From assembly GCA_030729925.1 (NCBI GenBank), contig JANQWK010000027.1:1-49208 (forward strand): a stretch of DNA of 49,208 nucleotides. The letters are read 5' to 3'. Numbering within the stretch: position 1 is the stretch's first letter; every line of letters starts with the position of its first letter. This document shows, one piece after another, positions 36,482 to 43,464 of the stretch. The position numbers and the translations under genes are program-made. The notes beneath the pieces are model-generated. The model had not been told where the DNA came from. It worked only from the letters and a program-made list of their open reading frames with translations, and made no database searches. This DNA comes from Saprospiraceae bacterium. Its GTDB lineage: Bacteria; Bacteroidota; Bacteroidia; Chitinophagales; Saprospiraceae.

Positions 36482-37585
36482 ATGATACTGATCCAAATTT
36501 TGGGCATTAAAGACTACAGACAAACGGTCAACTTAAAAAAAAATACACAGGAAGCACTAAAAGCGTTACATTTAGATGTGGAAGTGGAAGAAATTTGGGA
36601 AGTCGAGGATCTTATCCACTTTAAGATTTCGGGTATCCCGGCGCTGATCGTCAATGGGAGGGTAGCCTTCCAAAAAGTAGTACCGGATGTGGATGACCTG
36701 ATCAAACTTTTTCAGGCCACCTTATTCAAAAAAACGAAGCTTTCCGATATGAAAAGAATTCTCTTCCCCACCGATTTTTCGGCTGCATCTAAAAATGCCC
36801 TGGAATTTACCCGCAATTGGGCGAAGGACTTTGGTGCTGATATTAAGGTCATCCATTGCTATTCCCTGGCATTTGACCCCAATCAGCCGGTGATCGTAGA
36901 GCCTATCGAAGCACACCAGGCCGCAGTAGCAGAGCGCCTGCAGCGTTTTGTGCAATTGCCTCCGGCAGATAAAGATGTCTATACTAGTGCGGGTGTAGCC
37001 GTAGAGACGGAAGCCATCCTGGGTTTTCCCGTAGAGGAAATCATCCGGATAGCAGACGACGAAAAATTCGATCTGGTGGTCATGAGTACGATAGGAGAGC
37101 ATGGTATGCTGGATAAACTCTTTGGAAGTGTCTCATCGAGCGTTTCCCTCAAGACGAGCTGCCCCGTATTGCTCATTCCCGACGGCATCTCTTTCAAGCG
37201 TTTCAGCAATGTACTGTATGCGACACATCAGGATACACTTGACACAGAACACATCCTCCAGGCTGCTTCCCTCACCGAGCATTTTCACGCAGACTTGCAT
37301 TTTGTGCACGTCCAGGAGGAGTCTGAAGCAGCACTGGCCATAGAGGAATTCGTATTTGATACCCTGTTCCGGGAAAAGTTTCCGGATATTGCCGTTAATT
37401 TTTCCGAGGTACAAAGCCCGTCCGTGATGGAAGGTTTGTTGTCCTACGCTCGGGAACATGCTGTTGACCTCCTCGTTTTTGTCAACCAACAACGCAGTTT
37501 TTGGGAAAAGCTCCTCCACAAAAGCGCAACCCGTCAAATGGCGCTGCACAGCAAGCTGCCGATGCTGGTTTTACACACGAAATGA
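36482..37585 (+). CDS. Cys-less thioredoxin-fold domain fused to tandem universal stress domains
   Basis: 367 residues. Residues 1-80 match the small MTH895-type thioredoxin fold (start IQILG, later SGIPALIVNGRV and the DVDDLIKLF helix), but where that family has GxGCxxC this protein reads LGIKDYRQTV, so both redox Cys are gone. Residues ~90-230 form a UspA domain (KRILFPTDFS; nucleotide-loop region STIGEHGMLDKLFGSVSS), and ~240-367 a second, degenerate UspA domain without the Gly loop. An internal ATG at 36749 (Met90) would give a plain tandem USP. Probably a stress-induced nucleotide-binding protein with a non-redox interaction domain. In line with the CBS gene upstream. Confidence 0.8.
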   Translation: MILIQILGIKDYRQTVNLKKNTQEALKALHLDVEVEEIWEVEDLIHFKISGIPALIVNGRVAFQKVVPDVDDLIKLFQATLFKKTKLSDMKRILFPTDFSAASKNALEFTRNWAKDFGADIKVIHCYSLAFDPNQPVIVEPIEAHQAAVAERLQRFVQLPPADKDVYTSAGVAVETEAILGFPVEEIIRIADDEKFDLVVMSTIGEHGMLDKLFGSVSSSVSLKTSCPVLLIPDGISFKRFSNVLYATHQDTLDTEHILQAASLTEHFHADLHFVHVQEESEAALAIEEFVFDTLFREKFPDIAVNFSEVQSPSVMEGLLSYAREHAVDLLVFVNQQRSFWEKLLHKSATRQMALHSKLPMLVLHTK

Positions 37586-37633
37586 TCTGCTGCCTCCGGT
37601 CTTACTGAGAAAAGTCACCATCGGAACCAAACT

Positions 37634-37647
37634 TTGATCAGTGGCAA
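37634..37647. promoter_or_regulatory. Degenerate Fnr-like site upstream of the hsp20 remnant
   Basis: TTGAT-CAGT-GGCAA matches the Fnr consensus at 8 of 10 defined positions, with a perfect left half. It lies about 65 bp upstream of the hsp20 remnant start, and no well-placed -7 box was found. The 309-bp gap between 37585 and 37895 otherwise contains only the hsp20 remnant. Confidence 0.25.
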
Positions 37648-37704
37648 AAACCTCTTACTGGATTAACTTGAATAGGAATTCAATCATCAAAAAAAGGAGG
37701 ATTT

Positions 37705-37858
37705 ATGTCATTGGTCAAATGGAAAAACAAAGATCTCTTTCCGGCTTTCTACGAAATGATGGAAAGTTTTTACTTATGACAGTGGTTTGCTCAAAATCAG
37801 CATTCCGCTGAAAGCAAAGTTGGCCGATCATACCACCAAAAAGATTGCTATTCAGTAA
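37705..37858 (+). pseudogene. Internally deleted Hsp20 small heat-shock protein gene
   Basis: A good ribosome-binding site (AAGGAGG, ending 37700) precedes ATG 37705 and codons reading MSLVKWKNKDLFPAFYEMM, the usual N-terminus of Hsp20 proteins in this phylum. The frame stops at TGA 37777-37779 after 24 residues. In another frame, directly joined, the sequence reads YDSGLLKISIPLK then KKIAIQ and TAA (37856-37858), which is the last alpha-crystallin strand and the C-terminal tail of Hsp20. Most of the alpha-crystallin domain (roughly 70-90 residues) is missing. The intact start signals suggest recent decay. It lies among CBS and universal stress genes. Confidence 0.8.
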
Positions 37859-37894
37859 CAGCTGGAGGATCAAACGATATAAAAACAATAAAAT

Positions 37895-38341
37895 ATGAAT
37901 CCCAATACTTCCATCCGGGCAATCATGACTACCCGACTGATGACCGTTGACCCGGACGATACCGTATATAAAATCAAAGAAATCTTTGACACGCACCAAT
38001 TTCATCACTTGCCGGTGGTAAACCCCGGTCAGGTCTTGGTAGGTATCATCAGCAAAGAGGATCTCCTCAAGCTCGAAAGGCTTGCAGACGTTGAGCAGGT
38101 TGGAGGCAACCCGGGATCTGACACTTTCAGGCATCTCAGTGCCAGGGATATCATGACAGAATTTCCTATGCACCTGGAACCTGAAGATTCCGTAGGGTTA
38201 GCCGCAGACATCTTTTTGGCCAATAAATTCCATGCCTTGCCCATTGTAGAAGACAATGCACTCATCGGGCTGATCACCACACATGATCTGCTAAAATACA
38301 GTTTTGAATCTCCGCTTGCAGATTCCATTACCATTTACTGA
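37895..38341 (+). CDS. CBS-pair protein 2
   Basis: 148 residues, two CBS motifs only: IMTTRLMTV, HHLPVVNPGQVLVGIISKED, then IMTEFPMHL and HALPIVEDNALIGLITTHD. It is clearly a paralogue of the proteins at 36017 and 38356. The linker between motifs (LERLADVEQVGGNPGSD) differs from both. It follows the hsp20 remnant by 36 bp and precedes CBS protein 3 by 14 bp. Predicted cytoplasmic nucleotide-binding stress protein. Confidence 0.85.
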   Translation: MNPNTSIRAIMTTRLMTVDPDDTVYKIKEIFDTHQFHHLPVVNPGQVLVGIISKEDLLKLERLADVEQVGGNPGSDTFRHLSARDIMTEFPMHLEPEDSVGLAADIFLANKFHALPIVEDNALIGLITTHDLLKYSFESPLADSITIY

Positions 38342-38355
38342 TAAACCTGAAAGGT

Positions 38356-38796
38356 ATGTTCGATAAAAATACACTACTCTCGGAAATCATGTCAAGTCCC
38401 GTTATTACGGTAAGAACCCAGGACAACATGACCGTGGTAAAAGACCTATTCAGTCAAAACAACATCCACCACATACCGGTACTGGATCAGCAGCACCAAC
38501 TGGCAGGCATTGTAAGTACCAGCGATTATCACAAAGTACTACACAGTCTGACGCTGTTCAAGTCTGCCCAGTCAGAAGCATACAACCAGGCTGTGCTAAA
38601 ATCCCTGCTCGTGGAGGATGTCATGGCCCGACAATTAGCCACCCTGAATACCAATGACACCATCGCTACTGCCGCAGCCTATTTCAGGGAAAACTTATTC
38701 CACGCTATTCCCATTATGGACCAGAACGGCAAACTCGCAGGTATCGTAACCACTTTTGACTTGCTCAGCTTCGCATTTAAAGATTCATCCGCCTGA
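38356..38796 (+). CDS. CBS-pair protein 3
   Basis: 146 residues with two CBS motifs: IMSSPVITV, HHIPVLDQQHQLAGIVSTSD, then VMARQLATL and HAIPIMDQNGKLAGIVTTFD. Third CBS paralogue within 2.8 kb, sharing the IHH(I/L)PV core with the others. It sits 16 bp upstream of a tandem universal stress protein and 14 bp downstream of CBS protein 2, so the three genes are probably one transcript. Confidence 0.85.
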   Translation: MFDKNTLLSEIMSSPVITVRTQDNMTVVKDLFSQNNIHHIPVLDQQHQLAGIVSTSDYHKVLHSLTLFKSAQSEAYNQAVLKSLLVEDVMARQLATLNTNDTIATAAAYFRENLFHAIPIMDQNGKLAGIVTTFDLLSFAFKDSSA

Positions 38797-38812
38797 TAAA
38801 ACCAAATTTACC

Positions 38813-39655
38813 ATGAAAAAAATACTCTTCCCCACGGATTTCAGTCCCGCAGCAGATAACGCATTTCTTTATGCCCTTCAGATGGCCGATACCCTCAAGG
38901 CCTCCATTCTGGTCGTACACCTCTACGAGCTGCCCCAACTCAAAAGGAACCTTCCCAATACCATCAAAGAAGTCTATGAAAGCATAGAAAAGGAAGCATA
39001 TAGCAGCTTCCAGCAAAACCTACCCCACCTCGATGCCATTGCAGCGAGCAACCACCTGAGCCACATACCCGTTTCCTATACCGTAAAGGCTGGTGAAACG
39101 CTGGATGCCATCAATCGGTTGGCGACCAGCGAACAGATAGACTTCATTGTGATGGGAACCAAGGGTGCCAGTGGCCTGAAAGAAATTCTTATTGGAAGTG
39201 TTGCTGCCGAAGTGATGGAAAATGCTCCCTGTCCGGTCATTGCCATACCTGAAGCTGCCAGTTTCGATGGAAAACTTGACCGCATTGCCTTCGCTACCGA
39301 TTTCAAGGAGCAAGACCTTCCTGCCCTGAAAAAGGTACTCGCATTTGCCCATGACTTCTCTGCAAAAGTTTTTTGCGTGCATGTGGATACCAGCCACACC
39401 GAAACTTACCTGAAACGCATGGAAAAACTCCAACTTGCCATCGGAGAAACCGCTGACCTCGAATACCGAGTCCTCGAGGGTAGCCATATAGAACAAACCC
39501 TGGGCGATTTCCTCGAAGCAGAAAACATGGACCTGCTCACTATGGTCACCCGAAAGCGAAACTTTATACAGGAATTGTTCAACTACAGCCAAACCAAACA
39601 AATGGCCTACCATACCAAAGTACCTGTTTTGGCCTTGCAAGCCCGAAATTTCTGA
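38813..39655 (+). CDS. Tandem-domain universal stress protein
   Basis: 280 residues from the ATG at 38813 (MKKILFPTDFSPAADNA); the frame is open farther upstream inside the CBS gene, but the family start is clear. The first UspA domain (1-~148) carries the ATP-loop motif VMGTKGASGLKEILIGSVAAE (G-x2-G-x9-G-S). The second (~150-280) begins LDRIAFATDFKEQDLPA and lacks the loop. Probable ATP-binding dormancy or stress protein. A perfect 7-bp hairpin (39649-39665) overlaps its stop codon but has no T-tract. Confidence 0.85.
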   Translation: MKKILFPTDFSPAADNAFLYALQMADTLKASILVVHLYELPQLKRNLPNTIKEVYESIEKEAYSSFQQNLPHLDAIAASNHLSHIPVSYTVKAGETLDAINRLATSEQIDFIVMGTKGASGLKEILIGSVAAEVMENAPCPVIAIPEAASFDGKLDRIAFATDFKEQDLPALKKVLAFAHDFSAKVFCVHVDTSHTETYLKRMEKLQLAIGETADLEYRVLEGSHIEQTLGDFLEAENMDLLTMVTRKRNFIQELFNYSQTKQMAYHTKVPVLALQARNF

Positions 39656-39800
39656 TTTTCAGAAAACTGTCAACCTGATTTTTGAAGACAAAAAAGGAGC
39701 TTTTGCGAAATCGTGATCCTATTGCCCTGAACTGTCCGGTTTTTGTCCGAAAAAGGATGAATTTCTCTCGAAAAGGAGTGGAAAAACCAGGTTAAAATTC

Positions 39801-39877
39801 TTAAAGGTGGAAGGCACCTTAAGGTGGCTTCCACCTGATTTACCTTTGTTAATACTTTGTTTTCCTAAAAAGTAACC
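39801..39877 (+). repeat. REP-like hairpin repeat, copy 3 (outer left arm eroded)
   Basis: The hairpin spans 39801-39840. The outer four bases of the left arm (TTAA) no longer match the GATT on the right, but the inner 16 positions pair except for the conserved G-G mismatch. Pair 10/31 is G-C as in copy 1. The spacer is 27 nt, followed by AAAAGTAACC at 39868-39877. The surrounding 470-bp gap (39656-40126) also holds a CCCTCC-GAA-GGAGGG hairpin and AT-rich sequence but no gene I can support. Confidence 0.8.
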
Positions 39878-39984
39878 ACCATCAGTACTTTCATTTGAAA
39901 AAAATAAATTATTTGTTTGAAAATCAAGATATTAAAAATAAAAATAGCCCTATCTATTACCCTTTAATGTTGCAGCTCAAACAT

Positions 39985-39999
39985 CCCTCCGAAGGAGGG
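39985..39999. repeat. GC-rich hairpin in intergenic gap
   Basis: CCCTCC and GGAGGG form a perfect 6-bp stem around GAA in otherwise AT-rich DNA. No T-run follows on either side, so it is not a classical terminator. A further small hairpin, GCGAA-AA-TTCGC, lies at 40058-40069. Confidence 0.5.
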
Positions 40000-40126
40000 T
40001 TAGGCATAACCGTGGAATAAAACCTTTCTGCAGCCATTCTCAGTTTTTTACTTTTTTGCGAAAATTCGCCTATCTATTTAAAAAAATCAGTTAATTTAAG
40101 GCATAAAATTACGTGACAACTAGTTC

Positions 40127-40495
40127 ATGCCCATGAAAAAGGTGCTGATCATAGAGGACTCTCCCATGGTGCGGGAAAATATAGCTGAATTCCTGGAGTT
40201 CAAGGGCTATGATATTCTTGTTGCCACTAACGGGAAAGATGGTTTCGAGCTTGCCCGTCGGAATATGCCGCATATTATTGTTTGCGATGTCAAAATGCCC
40301 AAGACAGACGGTTTCGAAGTATTGGATCTTTTGAAGCGAGATGGGACTACCTGTCAAATTCCATTTGTTTTTCTGTCGGCTTTATCCCAAAAGGACGATT
40401 TGGAGCGGGGCTTAAAATCTGCGGCTGACGCCTACCTGATCAAGCCTGTGAGTATGGAAGCTTTAATTCAGACTATCGAAGATTTAACTGCATAA
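40127..40495 (+). CDS. Receiver-only response regulator
   Basis: 122-residue CheY-like protein with no output domain. The phospho-acceptor is Asp54 in VCDVKMP, the acidic pocket is Glu10-Asp11, Ser84 and Lys in IKP complete the set. ATG 40127 and ATG 40133 are both possible starts. It is strikingly similar to the receiver of the receiver-Crp regulator at 33514 (shared KKxLIIED, VRENxxExLE, GY, ATNGK/APNGK, DGFxVL), so it may be phosphorylated by the same kinase or act as a phosphate sink. Its 3' end overlaps the convergent APH-like gene by 12 bp. Confidence 0.88.
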   Translation: MPMKKVLIIEDSPMVRENIAEFLEFKGYDILVATNGKDGFELARRNMPHIIVCDVKMPKTDGFEVLDLLKRDGTTCQIPFVFLSALSQKDDLERGLKSAADAYLIKPVSMEALIQTIEDLTA

Positions 40496-41521
40496 TTGTT
40501 CCGCAAGGGCGATATATTCCTTAAGCAAGGAGAAATAGGGTTGTATTTTTTGCAAGTAGTCTTGTTGATGTTTGGGATCATCTAAGTGGGGAGTGGCCTG
40601 GATGGTTTTGACTTTAATCCTGATATTTAATCGGTACAATTTATAAAAATGCAGGAGCGCTTCATCTTCGGGAACCTGGATAGCGGCTATGGACTGAAGA
40701 TAAGCGTTGAGAAAAAGGGACGACAGGTCGGGGCGTTGGAAGCGTTCCAGATCCATGCATAGGAATGCGATCTCGCTGAGCACGTCTATGGCTCTGAAGT
40801 CGGGATTAAACTCTATACAATCAAAAATAACGGGAGGATCGGCGAGGAAAATATTTCCGCTATGCACATCTCCGTGTACATCGCGAATCCAGCCTGACTT
40901 ATTTCGTTCTACCATCCGGCTATCGAGTCGTTGCAGCAGTTGTTGGCCTGTCACGATCATGTGGTCTATTCCTTCGGAAAAAAAAGATTGCGGTAATTGT
41001 TGCAAAGCGGGTTTGACAGAGCGAATATCATTGAATGCTTCCCGCAGGTCAGATGTAGTTGCCGGCTGGGCTGAGGGGGGACTGCTCTTATGGAAATTAG
41101 CCAGTTGATGTGCAATAGCAGCAATATGCTTGTTGGTAACCTTATCATGGTGGAGCATATTATCCATTTGCAATAGGGGATCCATACGTCGCATCTGTAC
41201 GGCAAACTCCAGAGGTACTTTATCTTTGTAACCAGCCATTGAGCCGATTTCCCACACACCATTTACATTAAAAATACCGATAACCCTCAAGTAGATATTC
41301 GTCAGGCGTGAATTAAGCCTAAGTTCCTCCTCGCAGAAAAACTTGCGTTTTTCGAGGGTTGAAAAATCCAGAAAGCCAAGATTTACTGGTTTTTTTACCT
41401 TGTAAGCATAGACATCGTGCAAAACAATCCAAGCGCCGTGGGTTTCCAACAACGCCATGGTCGGATCTTTTTTTTGCGCTTGCAGCGCGGTCATCCATGC
41501 CTTAAGTTCTTGGTAATCCAT
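40484..41521 (-). CDS. APH-like kinase-fold protein of the Rv2004c type
   Basis: 345 residues. The kinase fold has the catalytic loop HGDVHSGN (Asp and Asn present) and metal-binding Asp in IFDCIEFN, followed by RAIDVLSEIAFLCMDLE. This combination, with the N-terminal HDVYAYKVKKPV segment, matches the APH-like half of the fused APH/P-loop ATPase proteins typified by mycobacterial Rv2004c, a DosR-regulon member. Here that half is a separate gene, overlapping the preceding P-loop kinase gene by 20 bp. The natural substrate of this family is not established. Resistance to aminoglycosides should not be inferred. Confidence 0.75.
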   Translation of the reverse strand: MDYQELKAWMTALQAQKKDPTMALLETHGAWIVLHDVYAYKVKKPVNLGFLDFSTLEKRKFFCEEELRLNSRLTNIYLRVIGIFNVNGVWEIGSMAGYKDKVPLEFAVQMRRMDPLLQMDNMLHHDKVTNKHIAAIAHQLANFHKSSPPSAQPATTSDLREAFNDIRSVKPALQQLPQSFFSEGIDHMIVTGQQLLQRLDSRMVERNKSGWIRDVHGDVHSGNIFLADPPVIFDCIEFNPDFRAIDVLSEIAFLCMDLERFQRPDLSSLFLNAYLQSIAAIQVPEDEALLHFYKLYRLNIRIKVKTIQATPHLDDPKHQQDYLQKIQPYFSLLKEYIALAEQLCS

Positions 41522-42056
41522 CGTTTGGCATTACATTTAAATAATTGGAAGCGACATTCAGCATCTGCTCGAGATCTGTATGGGAAGAATCCAGTTTGCA
41601 GTAGGGAACATCAAGTGGCTCGAAAGCCTTTTTAACCCTTTGATAAACTGCGAAATCGGCTTCTGTAAGTGGGCGTTTACGGGACACCCGATCGCGAATC
41701 GTCTCTTCATCTGCTATAATCAGGAAAAAGAACAAAGAAAGGCGGTATCGGTTGGCCAAGGTGAAAAATTCTTGCCGGTGTTGTGCGAGGTAAAATGTCG
41801 CATCAATAACCACGGTGTGGCTTTCACTAACCCAGTTTTCCACTTGTTGCAACATTAACCTGTACACTTCATTCTTGGTAGCGGTGCTGTAGTCACCCAA
41901 CAAATGATGGGCAGCTCGGACTTCATCGCTATTGATATGTCTGGCACTGATTCTGGTAGCCAAAGACTTGGCAAAAGTCGTTTTCCCGGAACCGGGCAAG
42001 CCTCCTACCAGGATAATACAATTTTTCAGGAGCACGGTATATTGTATTTCAACCAT
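41502..42056 (-). CDS. P-loop kinase, partner half of an Rv2004c-type protein
   Basis: 184 residues from the ATG at 42056 (MVEIQYTVLLKNC). The frame is open farther upstream but there overlaps the universal stress gene. Walker A is GGLPGSGKTT (18-27), then an RHINSDEVR base/substrate loop and a lid region RDRVSRKRPLTEADF. This matches the AAA_33-type kinase half that is usually fused C-terminal to the APH-like domain. In this operon it is a separate gene and comes first. Its ATG overlaps the USP stop (ATGGTTGA), implying translational coupling with neighbours on both sides. Confidence 0.78.
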   Translation of the reverse strand: MVEIQYTVLLKNCIILVGGLPGSGKTTFAKSLATRISARHINSDEVRAAHHLLGDYSTATKNEVYRLMLQQVENWVSESHTVVIDATFYLAQHRQEFFTLANRYRLSLFFFLIIADEETIRDRVSRKRPLTEADFAVYQRVKKAFEPLDVPYCKLDSSHTDLEQMLNVASNYLNVMPNDGLPRT

Positions 42057-42831
42057 GAAAAACCAGCAGGGGTATGCTGGTATGAAAAACCATAGCGCGG
42101 GTTCTGCTTTTGTGAAACAGGCGCTCCCAGAGTCTTCGCTTGGGAACATACATAGCCAGTACCTGTATCGCGTGGAGTTGTATATATGCCTCCAGACCTT
42201 CCATAACCGAGTCATCGTGGATCACTGCGTAAGTAGCAGCCTGGAGGGGATAATCAGCTGCCACATGCACCACATGAAGCTTGGCGCCTGTATGCGCTGT
42301 AAAAGAAAGGAGTCCGCCCAGTGGCGTGGTTGTACCGCGTTCGGGATCAAACGCATCCGCATCAACCGCATAAGCTACCGTATGAACAGGCTCAAAAGTA
42401 GTACCGGCAGGAATCGCCATCACAGGGCAATGGGACCGCGTCATCAGATCGGTGGTCACACTTCCCAAAAGCTGTTCAAAGCTGTTGCGGTCCCCCTTCG
42501 TCCCCATCACTACGAGTGCATAATCTCCATCGCGGGTAACATCGGAAATCTCCAGCCCTGTAAAGATGCCATAAGCCTTAAAGAAATGTCCAAGGAACTG
42601 CTTGTCCACATCTGCTGTAAACGCTACAAACGCTTGATCTACCTTTTGTTTGCGCGCTTCCAGCAAAGCATCCACCTCATGGTAGGGAACCGATGCTGCA
42701 TCGCGGGACTCCAGGTGATAAACATGGATCAGGTCAACTTTTGTCCCCCATACCTTCGCGAGACCCAGGGCATAGTGCAGGGCATTTTTTGAAGTTTCAG
42801 AAAAATCAACCGGACATAAAATCTTTTGCAT
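42049..42831 (-). CDS. Tandem-domain universal stress protein
   Basis: 260 residues. Domain 1 starts MQKILCPVDFSETSKNA and has the ATP-loop motif VMGTKGDRNSFEQLLGSVTT. Domain 2 (about 145-260) is degenerate and ends with WERLFHKSRTRAMVFHTSIP, very like the end of the USP fusion at 36482, indicating a shared paralogous origin. It is the second gene of a four-gene minus-strand operon (unknown 116-residue protein, USP, P-loop kinase, APH-like). Confidence 0.85.
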   Translation of the reverse strand: MQKILCPVDFSETSKNALHYALGLAKVWGTKVDLIHVYHLESRDAASVPYHEVDALLEARKQKVDQAFVAFTADVDKQFLGHFFKAYGIFTGLEISDVTRDGDYALVVMGTKGDRNSFEQLLGSVTTDLMTRSHCPVMAIPAGTTFEPVHTVAYAVDADAFDPERGTTTPLGGLLSFTAHTGAKLHVVHVAADYPLQAATYAVIHDDSVMEGLEAYIQLHAIQVLAMYVPKRRLWERLFHKSRTRAMVFHTSIPLLVFHG

Positions 42832-42869
42832 GTTTTTAAATTATAAAAAGAAAAAATCTGGGATAGCTT

Positions 42870-43220
42870 CTACTCCTCGGTACCTCTTTTATTTTGATCG
42901 GAAAGTGACCAAGAATCGGTGGAAGTCGTTTGCAGCCACAAATCGCCCGACTTGCGGAACACCTGTACATTAAGACCAAACTGTTCCAAAAAATCCTGTT
43001 CGAGCGTTTTAACTAGCTTGTGCCCGTCTATACTCAGGTTCCCGGCTGTATGTACACTTCTCACTGCTGCAAGCGTCTGGTTCACATCCAAAAGAGAACG
43101 TGCCGAAGTACCCTCCCCTTCCTCGTGCGCTTCCGCATAGAACTCAAGCTTCAGGTTGGTAAATTTTTCGGAAAACGCAAGCTGTATTTCCCGCAGGGTT
43201 TTGTCATCTGAAATGATCAT
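42870..43220 (-). CDS. Unknown 116-residue protein leading the stress operon
   Basis: Soluble 116-residue protein (MIISDDKTLREIQLAFSEKF...), probably alpha/beta. The pattern FTNLKLEFYAEAHEEGEG then SIDGHKLVKTLEQDFLEQFGLNVQVFRKSG looks like a single small domain with an amphipathic helix. The C-terminal ~20 residues are polar. I do not recognise the family. It lies 38 bp upstream of the universal stress gene and behind a Crp/Fnr-like site at 43301, so it probably belongs to the same regulon. Confidence 0.6.
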   Translation of the reverse strand: MIISDDKTLREIQLAFSEKFTNLKLEFYAEAHEEGEGTSARSLLDVNQTLAAVRSVHTAGNLSIDGHKLVKTLEQDFLEQFGLNVQVFRKSGDLWLQTTSTDSWSLSDQNKRGTEE

Positions 43221-43269
43221 AGCACTAACTTTTGATTTTGAAATACTTCAAGGTAAGCAAAAAATTGGG

Positions 43270-43312
43270 CAATTGCACTGATACTTTTCAGGTAGCTGTC
43301 TGACAATCGTCA
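43270..43312 (-). promoter_or_regulatory. Crp/Fnr-like operator of the minus-strand stress operon
   Basis: TGAC-AATC-GTCA (43301-43312) fits TGAY-N4-RTCA. On the minus strand TGCAATTG (43277-43270) lies at the position of a -7 box but matches only 4 of 6 defined bases, putting transcription start near 43265 and the operator centre 41.5 bp upstream. The 244-bp gap to the divergent deacetylase gene also contains TTGAA-ATAC-TTCAA (43238-43251) and a TAACTTTC (43433-43440) that could be the -7 box for the plus-strand gene. Confidence 0.4.
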
Positions 43313-43464
43313 ATAAATAATCAACACCCTTTAAGGTGGAAGAAAACCAGCGCCTGTCCTTTTGGGAGTGAATGGCAGCCCATAAATCGGTATCGGAATG
43401 TCTCAAAATATCCAGTTAAGTCCAAAAAAGTGTAACTTTCTCTGAAACACTTGAAGCTATTGGA

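Noticed and set aside
39649-39665. TTTCTGA-TTT-TCAGAAA hairpin as a terminator of the universal stress gene
   Set aside because: The stem overlaps the stop codon, is AT-rich and is not followed by a T-tract.
40484-41521. Aminoglycoside resistance gene
   Set aside because: The kinase fold matches the Rv2004c-type stress family by motif and context, not known resistance enzymes.
43238-43251. TTGAA-ATAC-TTCAA as an Fnr-type operator
   Set aside because: The spacing is right but the inner bases differ from TTGAT/ATCAA and it would lie downstream of the inferred transcription start. Kept only as a note.
43325-43342. CACCCTTTAAGGTGGAAG resembling the core of the REP-like hairpin
   Set aside because: It has an insertion in the centre, no right arm and no AAAAGTAACC tail, so chance similarity is more likely than a fifth copy.
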